The notes under the pieces are model-generated. The model saw only the letters and a program-made list of their open reading frames with translations, ran no database searches and was not told the DNA's origin. Positions 26,838 to 34,767 of a stretch of DNA of 64,000 bases are shown here, in pieces. Position 1 is the first letter of the stretch. Every line of letters starts with the position of its first letter. The translations under genes were made by a program, and so were the position numbers. Origin of the DNA: Acidovorax sp. MR-S7 (GTDB lineage Bacteria; Pseudomonadota; Gammaproteobacteria; Burkholderiales; Burkholderiaceae_C); contig NZ_DF238999.1 in the NCBI RefSeq assembly GCF_000400995.2, positions 62,001-126,000 of the forward strand, in the 5' to 3' direction.

Positions 26838-28655
26838 ATGCCGATGTCCACGCTGATTCGCCGCAGGACGCGGTACGCATGGTATTTGGCCACGTCGGAC
26901 TTCTATGAAGACGGGGAAGCGGTCATCGACTGGCGCGAGATACTGCCTTTGGACGGGACGCCTGCCGAGCGCTCGGCGCTGCTCAAGAGCCTTAAGGAAC
27001 TTGTCGTCGCGCTGATCGAATATCCCGTCACGAAGGGCCGGGCACGCCTGGCCCATTCCACCGTGCTGCTGTGGTGTCGGCAGCTTCGCTACCTGGTGCG
27101 CTGGATGGCGACGCAGGACATCTGGAGCTTCGACAAGCTCAGGCCCGACCACCTGTTGAAGTTTCTGATGACCCGTCGCGAGCGGCACGGCCAAGGTGCG
27201 CCGAGCGGCGCGACGTGGCACGCGTACATCCTGCTGTACCGACGGATGTGGGAGCTTCGCGGCAAGTACAGTTTGCCGCTGAGTGTCAATCCGGGCTTGA
27301 TCGAGGCGGATGCCGAATTACTTCGGGGGCGAGCGGCCCGTCCGTTCAAGGCGATCCCTGAGGAGGTCGCTCTGCCGCTGATCAACGACGCCATTGAATG
27401 GCTTCAGCGGATGGGTCCCTTCATGGCCCGAGCTGCCGAGGAACTGTGGCAGGAGAAGCGGCTTGCCGCACCCCTGGCGCCGCGGGTGCGCACCCAACGC
27501 ATCCGAGCGGTCTACGAACGGTTGTGCAGCACGCCCGAAGCCAGCGAGCTGGCAAGTGCGCTGTGCAACATGCCGGGCCCAGTCGACTATCGCCAACTTT
27601 GCCGGGCCATGACTATCACGCTCGGCGCCGCGGTCACCGTGCTGTTGTTCATGGTCGGCCTACGGGTGGGGGAACTGGTCCGACTTGATGTGGACTGCCT
27701 GGAGGAGCAGGAGAGCCCCATAGGGCTTCCGATCACCTACATCAAGGGCGTGGCAGCCAAGGCATCCGGGCGCAAGCGTCGCTGGGTGGCGGGCGAGCCC
27801 TTGCCATCGGTCATCGCGTGGCTTCGATCAGTATTCCACCTCGCAAGAACAGAGAGCAACAGCGTTGCGCTGTTGTTGACCCGTTCCCAAGGTTCGATGG
27901 TGCCCGATCCCACGACCACAGCCCGGCGCCTGGGGAGAACGATGCCGATCATCCTGATGCAGGCGTTTGCTCAAGCGCCATTCCGCGCGGGCAGGCCGGT
28001 TGCGGTGAGGCTACACCCTCATGCCGCACGCAAGACGTTCGCGAAGTTCGTCGTGAAGAGGGACAAGAAAGCCTTGGAGGCGCTCTCTGCTCACTACGGC
28101 CATGCCTACCGCGAATTCACGGACGGCGTCTACGTCGGCACGGACTTCGAGCTAATGCAATTACTGGAAGAGGAGGATCGCGAGGACCTGGCGCGGACGC
28201 TGACGAACTTGCTGAGCAGCTCGCGCACGGCTGGCAAGGCGGCCGTGCGCATCGAAGAATACAGACAAACGCATTCAAGCGATCCATCCTTCGCAGGAAA
28301 GGCCGGACTCCGCACACTGGTGGAAAGCTTGATCGCCAAGGGCATCAAGATGGCTCCGTGCAGTTGGGGGTACTGCGTCTACTCGGAAAGCCACTCGGCC
28401 TGCCAAGGCGATGCCATTGGCCCAAATGAAATCCTCAGAGCCCCCGACGTGTGCGCAACGTGCGCCAACTTGGCTGTCACCTCAGAGCACCTTGCGTGGT
28501 GGAACGACCGCGTCCGGCGTGAGGGGGCCTTCCTGGCACAGAAGGGGCTGTCGGCGCAGGCCAAGGAACTGGTGGAGAAAAGGTTGGAGGATTCCCGGAG
28601 GATCTTGCGGGACCTGGTAGCGGACAACAGTGGCCGACGTGTGAGCCCATCATGA
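26838..28655 (+). CDS. Tyrosine recombinase (large, with C-terminal Cys-rich domain)
   Basis: The product has 605 residues from the ATG at 26838; GTG 26823 and ATG 26844 are alternatives. The catalytic domain shows FMVGLRVGELVRLD (Arg276), RLHPHAARKTF (His395, Arg398), HYGHAYREFTDGVY (His422 and nucleophile Tyr432). An N-terminal SAM-like core-binding region precedes it (STVLLWCRQLRYLVRW). After the tyrosine a long tail has a Cys/His cluster (CSWGYCVYSESHSACQGD, VCATCANL), probably zinc-binding. It presumably integrated the island. It overlaps the next gene by four bases, so both are made together. Confidence 0.88.
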   Translation: MPMSTLIRRRTRYAWYLATSDFYEDGEAVIDWREILPLDGTPAERSALLKSLKELVVALIEYPVTKGRARLAHSTVLLWCRQLRYLVRWMATQDIWSFDKLRPDHLLKFLMTRRERHGQGAPSGATWHAYILLYRRMWELRGKYSLPLSVNPGLIEADAELLRGRAARPFKAIPEEVALPLINDAIEWLQRMGPFMARAAEELWQEKRLAAPLAPRVRTQRIRAVYERLCSTPEASELASALCNMPGPVDYRQLCRAMTITLGAAVTVLLFMVGLRVGELVRLDVDCLEEQESPIGLPITYIKGVAAKASGRKRRWVAGEPLPSVIAWLRSVFHLARTESNSVALLLTRSQGSMVPDPTTTARRLGRTMPIILMQAFAQAPFRAGRPVAVRLHPHAARKTFAKFVVKRDKKALEALSAHYGHAYREFTDGVYVGTDFELMQLLEEEDREDLARTLTNLLSSSRTAGKAAVRIEEYRQTHSSDPSFAGKAGLRTLVESLIAKGIKMAPCSWGYCVYSESHSACQGDAIGPNEILRAPDVCATCANLAVTSEHLAWWNDRVRREGAFLAQKGLSAQAKELVEKRLEDSRRILRDLVADNSGRRVSPS

Positions 28656-29023
28656 AGAAGAGTTACACACTTTCAGTACGCGAACGCGTGGATGCTGCCC
28701 TGATCCTGCTGCGCCGGGATAACCCGCGCGCGAGAATCACGGTTAGTGAACTGTGCCGGATTGCGGGCGTCAGTCGAGCGAATCTGTACACATCGCACCA
28801 AGATGTAGTTGAAAGCCTGCGCCGGGAAGTACCTGCTGCTTCCCCACACGCACAACCTGCGTCCGTGCCGACTGTCATGAAAAAGCTACGTGAAGAACTG
28901 GCAGCAGAAGTACGCAAAAACCGCGCTCTAGTCTATCTGCTGACTGAACTTCGCGCAGAACTGCAGCGCAAGTATGCGCGACGTGCGCATTTGGCACCCA
29001 TGAAACGGCCTAGGCAGCGCTGA
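28652..29023 (+). CDS. HTH/coiled-coil recombinase partner (TnpC/DUF6262-like)
   Basis: A 123-residue basic protein whose ATG overlaps the recombinase stop (ATGA). The N-terminal HTH is ITVSELCRIAGVSRANLYTS, with the serine-arginine recognition helix seen in TnpC-type proteins. Residues about 70-110 form a coiled coil (MKKLREELAAEVRKNRAL). Such small proteins accompany large tyrosine recombinases in Tn554-like elements and help in orientation or efficiency of integration. The role here is inferred from that pairing. Confidence 0.65.
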   Translation: MKKSYTLSVRERVDAALILLRRDNPRARITVSELCRIAGVSRANLYTSHQDVVESLRREVPAASPHAQPASVPTVMKKLREELAAEVRKNRALVYLLTELRAELQRKYARRAHLAPMKRPRQR

Positions 29024-29195
29024 GTCGGCGCAAAGTCTTACGGCTTGGCACTCAAGTAGGTCTTGAACCTCGCATGTTGCATCCAAGATGGCGGCGCGGG
29101 CAGCAGGTTTTCGGTATGGCACATACCGCCTCCTCATGCTACATTTTGGCGCAATCTATAACATGGGTTACACGCACACTAGAACGAGGAATGCC

Positions 29196-29969
29196 GTGTT
29201 ACGTTCCCTTCGCAAGACTAGGCCTGAGGGCACCACCTATACCAGGCGGGATGCGGTTACCGCCGAGATTCACGCTCTCTCATTAATCGGCGCTGCCGAG
29301 CTGGAGGCCCGGGCCGCCGTATGGACAAGCTGCTCGCCTGGGTATATTTCGCCAGAAGCACTGTTGTACTTCGTTCGCAACACTGCTGATGAAGCCCAAC
29401 GGAATAAGCTTACAGAGCTGCTTCTCAATCGCGTTTCCCGCCAAGCACGGCCCACCTCAGCGGGGAGCACAAGTTCATCGCTGACGCAGATGAACATCCA
29501 GGAGGATGTTGTCGACCACTTCATCGACTTGGTGCTCGCCGACCGGAAGGAGTATGTAGTAGGGCTCGACTACTACGAGGTCAACTTCAACAACGCTATT
29601 GCAAGTGATCGGCTAGACGCCAGCAGACGTCATTGGAAGCACGAAAATAGGACCGAGGAACTGGGCACCGAAGACGCTGAGGTTTCGGAGCAGGTCGAGG
29701 CGGCCGTCGGCAGCGCCGACCCATTCGACCCGGAAGAACTCGACAAAAAAGTTTACCGGTTGCTTCTCGATGATGCGATTGACAGCCTACCTGAGTTGCA
29801 AAGAAGGATCGTTGTCATGTGGCGCGAAGAAATTCCCATTGAATCAAGTAACCCCTCCGTGAGATCCATCAGCGAGGTGCTGGGTAAAACTCCGAAGACC
29901 ATTGCCAAGTATCGCGACATTGCCTTTGAGTCTCTTAGACGGCGCCTTGAAGGCAAGGAGAGAGTGTGA
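29196..29969 (+). CDS. Sigma-70-like factor heading the conjugation operon
   Basis: GTG at 29196, five bases after GAGGA, is the best-supported start (257 residues); upstream in-frame starts at 29088 and 29163 lack ribosome-binding sites. The C-terminal 75 residues are region-4-like: DDAIDSLPELQRRIVVMWRE then SISEVLGKTPKTIAKYRDIA and FESLRRRLEG, a typical sigma HTH. The middle is acidic and the N-terminal part is poorly conserved with known region 2. It could drive its own operon or act as a DNA-binding switch. Its stop overlaps the next start. Confidence 0.7.
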   Translation: MLRSLRKTRPEGTTYTRRDAVTAEIHALSLIGAAELEARAAVWTSCSPGYISPEALLYFVRNTADEAQRNKLTELLLNRVSRQARPTSAGSTSSSLTQMNIQEDVVDHFIDLVLADRKEYVVGLDYYEVNFNNAIASDRLDASRRHWKHENRTEELGTEDAEVSEQVEAAVGSADPFDPEELDKKVYRLLLDDAIDSLPELQRRIVVMWREEIPIESSNPSVRSISEVLGKTPKTIAKYRDIAFESLRRRLEGKERV

Positions 29970-30532
29970 TGGTCAAGCATCCTGAAATCGCGGCCGGGGA
30001 CGTCTTGAAAGCCTTTGCTATGGATTTCGAGCCGGGCGCCGGCACCCTGAAGCGGTACCTTGCTCAGTACCCTGAGCATGCGACCAAGCTCGTGGACCTG
30101 TCGAGGGAACTGTCCCGAGAGGTTGACGATGAGACGCCAAGCGCCGCAGACCTTGCCCTGGTGACCTCGCGGATGTCACGGTTGCGTGAGGACACGGTAT
30201 CTTTGGAGTCCCTTCAAGCCGCTCCGGCAACCCAGTTCATTCACGCGGCAGAGGCTCTGTCGCTGCCGATGCTTGTCGGCATTGCCTTCCGAGAGCGCCG
30301 GATAGATGTCGCCTCCTTGCCTCGGCGTCTAGTTGTGAGGTTGGCTGGCGAACTGCGTGCGTCAATTGAAACGCTTGTGTCGTACCTTGAACTGGCTCCG
30401 CAAGCATCCCCGCTTCGTGCGAGGAAGTCGAACGTCAAGCCCACAGCACCTGAGAAGGTGTCATTCGAACAGGTCCTGCGAGATGCCGGTGTGGATGAGC
30501 AGTTCATATCGAACCTCCTCCGCGACGAGTAG
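29969..30532 (+). CDS. Unknown protein coupled to the sigma-like factor
   Basis: The ATG at 29969 shares its A with the sigma-factor stop and lies seven bases after AAGGAGAG; GTG 29966 is the alternative. The 187-residue product is helical and without membrane segments or cysteines. Segments: VKHPEIAAGDVLKAFAMDFE, RYLAQYPEHATKLVDLSREL, RRLVVRLAGELRASIETLVS, and a Lys-containing linker before VSFEQVLRDAGVDEQFISNL. Position directly after a sigma factor suggests an anti-sigma or adaptor role, but no family is recognised. Confidence 0.6.
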   Translation: MVKHPEIAAGDVLKAFAMDFEPGAGTLKRYLAQYPEHATKLVDLSRELSREVDDETPSAADLALVTSRMSRLREDTVSLESLQAAPATQFIHAAEALSLPMLVGIAFRERRIDVASLPRRLVVRLAGELRASIETLVSYLELAPQASPLRARKSNVKPTAPEKVSFEQVLRDAGVDEQFISNLLRDE

Positions 30533-30534
30533 CG

Positions 30535-33500
30535 ATGGACCCCATAGAACTGGCTCGGCAACATGCAAGGCGGTTGCATGATGAAGCAGTTCAGCGGGGA
30601 CAGCACCGGTGGTCCCCATATCAGTTCGTAGTCGGGATCGCTAAAGACCTTGGCATCCGCGTGCAGCCCTGCGTGTCAGGTGCCGCCATGCTTGATGGCG
30701 GTCGAGCATTCTTTGACCCTGACATCCCTGCCATCCTCCATGAAACAGCAGGAACCGCATTCGACCAAGCGTTTCTGGTAGCCCATGAAATCGGGCATTC
30801 CCAGCTTGGCGACGGTGAAGAGGACGTCGAGCCAGCGGTTAACGTCGACCCTGCGCGAACAGCGGAAGCTGCGCCCGTCGGGATGGATCGTGTCGTCGAC
30901 TATAGCCGCAGGCAGCGACGTGAGGTCCAGATGGACCTGTTTGCGCGTGAGCTTCTCGTTCCTCGACCCGTGGTTGTGGAGCTCCATGTGGATCAGGGTC
31001 AGACATGCTCCGCGATTGCACAACGCCTAGGGGCGCCGTTTGAGGTCGTTGCTCAGCAGATGCTCGATGCCTTGCTGCTTCCCGCTATACCCACCGCCGC
31101 TGCCGCCGCCCCCGTTGAGATTCCGCTGAACGAGAAGCAGCGAACCGCCGCCCTACACCGAGGGTCTGCGTTTCTCCTTCAAGCCGGGCCTGGTACTGGC
31201 AAGACGCGCACGCTGGTAGCCCGCGTCGAAAGCCTACTCGACGAGGGGGTTGACCCAAGGCGCATCCTCCTTCTGACCTTCTCGAACAAGGCGGCGGGAG
31301 AGATGGCGGAGCGAATTGCGCAGAAACGTCCTGCCGACGCTGCCGCACTGTGCATCGGCACCTTCCACAGCTTTGGCTTGGACATCCTCCGACGCTTCAA
31401 CGATCGGTGTGGATTGCCGGCCGATCCCCATCTGATGGACAGGACCGAAGCTGTCGAGCTTCTCGAGAACGAGTTCCCGCGGCTCGGCCTGACCCACTAC
31501 CGCAACGTTTACGACCCTTCGCAGACGGTCGCTGACATCCTCGCTGTGGTGTCACGCGCCAAAGACGAGGTCGTCGATGCTGCCGGGTATCAGGCTCTGG
31601 CCGGTGCGATGCGCGCGGCGGCAACTGACCAAAGCGCTGTGGAGGCTGCAGAGAAGGCTGCAGAGGTCGCCAAGGTCTATGCGCGCTATGAAGAACTGAA
31701 GGCAGCCACCCAGCGTGTGGACTTCGGTGATTTGGTCATGCGCCCTGTGCTGCTCCTGGAAAGCGACGAAGCAGTTCGAGTTCAACTGCAGAGTGACTAT
31801 GACCACATCCTGGTCGACGAGTACCAGGACGTGAACCGCAGCAGCGTGCGGCTCCTGGCGGCATTGAAGCCCACGGGCATCAACTTGTGGGTAGTTGGAG
31901 ACGCCAAGCAGTCCATCTACCGGTTTCGCGGAGCCTCCTCGTTCAACATGTCCCGCTTCGGCCGGGAAGATTTTCCTGGCGCGGTACGCGACGGCCTAGA
32001 AGTCAACTACCGCTCCACTTCGGAAGTGGTCACTGCTTTCTCGACTTTTGCGAAGGGTATGTCCGCTGCCGACGACGACAAGAAGGCGCTTGAGGCGGAT
32101 CGAGGGCCGAGTGGCAGCTTGCCAGAGCTCATCACGGTGGGCGGCACTGCTTTGGTCACGCCAGCAATCGCCGACGGCATCAAAAAGATGCTGGACGACG
32201 GCTATCGGTATTGCGACCAAGCGATCCTCTGCCGTGGAAACGACCGTCTGTCTTCTATCGGGCAAGAACTCGAACGCGCAGGCATCCCGGTGCTCTTCCT
32301 GGGGAGCCTATTCGAGCGGCCAGAGGTGAAGGACCTGGTGGCGGTGCTGACGCTCCTCATCGACCGTCGCGCGATGGGGTTGATTCGAACCGCCTGCTGG
32401 CCGGAATTTGCCATGGGCTTGGAGGACGCCGTTCGTGTCTTCGAGCATCTACGGGGCACCAACGCGGAGCCGGGCGCCTGGGGCATTGGTCCACCAACTG
32501 ACATGACAGATGGTGGCCAGGCCGCGCTGTCGGCGCTCCATGCCGCACTCATTGGTTTCGATGCAACTTCGCAGCCATGGACTGTGCTGGCGACCCTGCT
32601 GCTGGATCGCACCCGACAGGCCGCCCGCATTGCCTCGGCAACGAGTGTGGCTGAGCAGGCCCAAGGCATCGCGATTTGGCAGTTCATGAACTTCGTAAGG
32701 GTACAGCCAAAAGGGCAAGGCCTCCCCATCCAAAGACTTGCCGACAGGGTCAGGAGGCTGCTGCGCCTCCGAGACGACAGAGACTTGAGGCAACTGCCCG
32801 CGGCAGCCCAAGGTATCGACGCAGTCCGCCTCATGACGATCCACGGCTCGAAGGGGCTGGAGTTCCCGGTGGTGCACATTGCCGGCGTCAACAAGGACTC
32901 TATCCCAGGGTCTCTGCGGATGCCAAAGTGTCCTCCGCCTGCTGGCATGGTCACCGGAGGACAGGGTAGTGCTGAGGAAGTAGCGCGGGCGGCACATAAC
33001 GAGGAGCAGGAGTGTCTGTTCTACGTCGCAATGTCTCGCGCTCGGAATCGCTTGGCGTTCTATGGGGCGACGGCAACGGCCACGACGAACGGTCGGGCCA
33101 GACCGCTTTCGCCGTTCCTGGAGCGAATCGGACCGCTTGACCGGCGCGCGGTGACGCCAGCGACAGTGCTACCACCGGCTCCGGACGACGCGGTCATTCC
33201 CGTCGTTTTCGTCGGCACACCCCGGTTTAGCTCTGACCAGGTCGCACTTTACGAGTCCTGTGCTCGGCGGTTTCTCTACACCCATCTGCTTCAGGTAGGC
33301 GGCCGTCGCCGGATGAGCTCTTTCATACAGATGCATGAGGCCATTCGAGAGGTCTACCGTGCGGTCGTAGCGCAAGGTAGTGCGCCCACTGGCGAGCTTG
33401 ACGGCTTGCTCTCGAGGGCATTCGTGACCCATGGTTTGAACGACCACGGCTACGTCGACGACTATCGGTCGATTGCCATGGACATGCTCCGGTACTTCCT

Positions 33501-33933
33501 GGAGTCCAGAGCCGGTGCAGTGATCGAGGCACCGACCGCGCTCCGCATTTCGTTCGACAACCATGTGGTGGAGGTCAGGCCGGACGAAGTCCTTGTTCGA
33601 GATGGCGTTCGCACATTGCGCAGGGTGAAAACCGGCCACGCGCCCCGCGACGACGGTAACGATGTAGGAGTGGCCGCGTTCCTGCTGGCATCTCAGGCCG
33701 CCTTTCCAGACGCTCGCGTCGAACTCGTGTATCTGGCTGATGCCGAATCCAAACCGCTGACCATCTCTGCCAGGGTGCTGAGCAACCGCCAGGGCAAACT
33801 GAGTGACATCTTCCGTAGCATTCGGGCCGGCCAGTTCAGAGCAGACGTGTCGGACCCCGCCGTCTGCCCCAACTGCCCGGCCTTTTTCGTATGCGGCGCT
33901 GTGCCGTCAGGCACGCTGTCGAAAAATTTTTGA
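30535..33933 (+). CDS. ImmA/IrrE protease - UvrD helicase - Cys4 nuclease-like fusion
   Basis: An 1132-residue multidomain protein. Residues 1-190: ImmA/IrrE-type metallopeptidase with HEIGH (His84-Glu85-His88) and a later acidic ligand near Glu130 in REVQMDLFARELLVP. Residues 195-870: UvrD/Rep SF1 helicase with Walker A AGPGTGKT (Lys223), TFSNKAAGEMAER, DEYQD (Asp428-Glu429), VVGDAKQSIYRFRGA, MTIHGSKGLEF and FYVAMSRARNRL. C-terminus: RecB/AddB-like nuclease fold with four cysteines (909, 1111, 1114, 1120) placed as in iron-sulfur nucleases. The expected D-x-K reads R1030-V-K1032, so cleavage may be lost. The start is two bases after the upstream stop. Confidence 0.88.
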   Translation: MDPIELARQHARRLHDEAVQRGQHRWSPYQFVVGIAKDLGIRVQPCVSGAAMLDGGRAFFDPDIPAILHETAGTAFDQAFLVAHEIGHSQLGDGEEDVEPAVNVDPARTAEAAPVGMDRVVDYSRRQRREVQMDLFARELLVPRPVVVELHVDQGQTCSAIAQRLGAPFEVVAQQMLDALLLPAIPTAAAAAPVEIPLNEKQRTAALHRGSAFLLQAGPGTGKTRTLVARVESLLDEGVDPRRILLLTFSNKAAGEMAERIAQKRPADAAALCIGTFHSFGLDILRRFNDRCGLPADPHLMDRTEAVELLENEFPRLGLTHYRNVYDPSQTVADILAVVSRAKDEVVDAAGYQALAGAMRAAATDQSAVEAAEKAAEVAKVYARYEELKAATQRVDFGDLVMRPVLLLESDEAVRVQLQSDYDHILVDEYQDVNRSSVRLLAALKPTGINLWVVGDAKQSIYRFRGASSFNMSRFGREDFPGAVRDGLEVNYRSTSEVVTAFSTFAKGMSAADDDKKALEADRGPSGSLPELITVGGTALVTPAIADGIKKMLDDGYRYCDQAILCRGNDRLSSIGQELERAGIPVLFLGSLFERPEVKDLVAVLTLLIDRRAMGLIRTACWPEFAMGLEDAVRVFEHLRGTNAEPGAWGIGPPTDMTDGGQAALSALHAALIGFDATSQPWTVLATLLLDRTRQAARIASATSVAEQAQGIAIWQFMNFVRVQPKGQGLPIQRLADRVRRLLRLRDDRDLRQLPAAAQGIDAVRLMTIHGSKGLEFPVVHIAGVNKDSIPGSLRMPKCPPPAGMVTGGQGSAEEVARAAHNEEQECLFYVAMSRARNRLAFYGATATATTNGRARPLSPFLERIGPLDRRAVTPATVLPPAPDDAVIPVVFVGTPRFSSDQVALYESCARRFLYTHLLQVGGRRRMSSFIQMHEAIREVYRAVVAQGSAPTGELDGLLSRAFVTHGLNDHGYVDDYRSIAMDMLRYFLESRAGAVIEAPTALRISFDNHVVEVRPDEVLVRDGVRTLRRVKTGHAPRDDGNDVGVAAFLLASQAAFPDARVELVYLADAESKPLTISARVLSNRQGKLSDIFRSIRAGQFRADVSDPAVCPNCPAFFVCGAVPSGTLSKNF

Positions 33934-33973
33934 AAAAATTTTACCGGCGAAGGCTGGTGGGTTCGATTAGGGA

Positions 33974-34005
33974 GTTGTAGGCGAGAAAAACCTCGCCTCA
34001 ACAAC
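33974..34005 (+). promoter_or_regulatory. Hairpin in the leader of the ubiquitin-like gene
   Basis: GTTGTAGGCGAG pairs with CTCGCCTCAACAAC across a short A-rich loop, with a two-base bulge. It lies in the 84-base gap after the helicase gene, one base before the AAAGGA ribosome-binding site at 34007-34012. No T-run follows, so it is not a standard terminator. It may tune translation or protect a processed mRNA, raising the level of the ubiquitin-like protein relative to the helicase. Confidence 0.5.
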
Positions 34006-34017
34006 CGAAAGGACCAT

Positions 34018-34767
34018 ATGACCCCCCCTGATTTCGACGACGTTGGCGAGGCGATCCGTGAGGGCCGCCCCCTGAAGGCAGCCGCTGCTTACCGCATCCG
34101 CTTCGGCCTGGAAGGTCTGACCTTCCGCAACATTGATGTGCCGGACCCGGTTCCCACCGGTCGGCAGATTCTCGATAGCGCGGGCCTCGACCGCCGCGCG
34201 GACTACCTGCTCTTTGCACTCCTGGACTCGGGCGATTTCGAGGACATCCGGCTCGACGAGACGGTGGACTTGCGCGGCAAGGGCGCTGAGCGCTTCATCG
34301 CGTTCAAGTCCGACCGCGACTTCAAGTTCAAGCTGAACGACCGCCAGATGGCCTGGGGCCATGCAGAACTGCGGGGTAGCGTACTGTACGACTTGGCAGA
34401 CCCTTCTCCCGAGGAGGCTGTCTTCCTCGAAGTGCGGGGGGGCGAGGACCGTCTCATCGAGCCGGACGATCGGATCAACCTCGATGAGCCCGGCATCGAG
34501 CGCTTCATCACTGCCCTGCGGCCGCACAAGGGGTACGTCATCACGGTCAATGCCGTCGATGAAACGGTGCCGGACAAGCATGTCACCTTCGAACAGGTCG
34601 TGAAGCTGTCTCATCCGAACGCTCCGGCTGAGACCAACGTCAAGTTCTCCATGACGTATCGCAATGCGGCCTCGCACCCCCACGCCGGTGAACTCGGGGA
34701 GGGCGGCTCTGTGGAAGTCAAGAAGCATGGGACCATCTTCAATGTCACGCGAACTGTTCAGTCTTAA
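34018..34767 (+). CDS. Multi-ubiquitin protein with three tandem ubiquitin-like domains
   Basis: A 249-residue protein with a short N-terminal tail and three repeats of about 70 residues: 25-98, 102-168 and 172-249. Each opens with a beta strand (AYRIRFGLEGLTFRN, DFKFKLNDRQMAWGH, GYVITVNAVDETVPD), has a turn-helix segment (TGRQILDSAG, YDLADPSPEEAV, HVTFEQVVKLSHP) and ends in a similar strand (ERFIAFKS, ERFITAL, TIFNVTRTVQS). This is the multiubiquitin family of bacterial ubiquitin-like operons. The C-terminus ends VTRTVQS with no Gly-Gly, so activation may need trimming or a different chemistry. It overlaps the E1 gene by 26 bases. Confidence 0.85.
   Translation: MTPPDFDDVGEAIREGRPLKAAAAYRIRFGLEGLTFRNIDVPDPVPTGRQILDSAGLDRRADYLLFALLDSGDFEDIRLDETVDLRGKGAERFIAFKSDRDFKFKLNDRQMAWGHAELRGSVLYDLADPSPEEAVFLEVRGGEDRLIEPDDRINLDEPGIERFITALRPHKGYVITVNAVDETVPDKHVTFEQVVKLSHPNAPAETNVKFSMTYRNAASHPHAGELGEGGSVEVKKHGTIFNVTRTVQS

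Noticed and set aside
29088-29195. Longer start for the sigma-like factor
   Set aside because: In-frame starts at 29088 and 29163 lack ribosome-binding sites, whereas GTG 29196 has GAGGA at good spacing.
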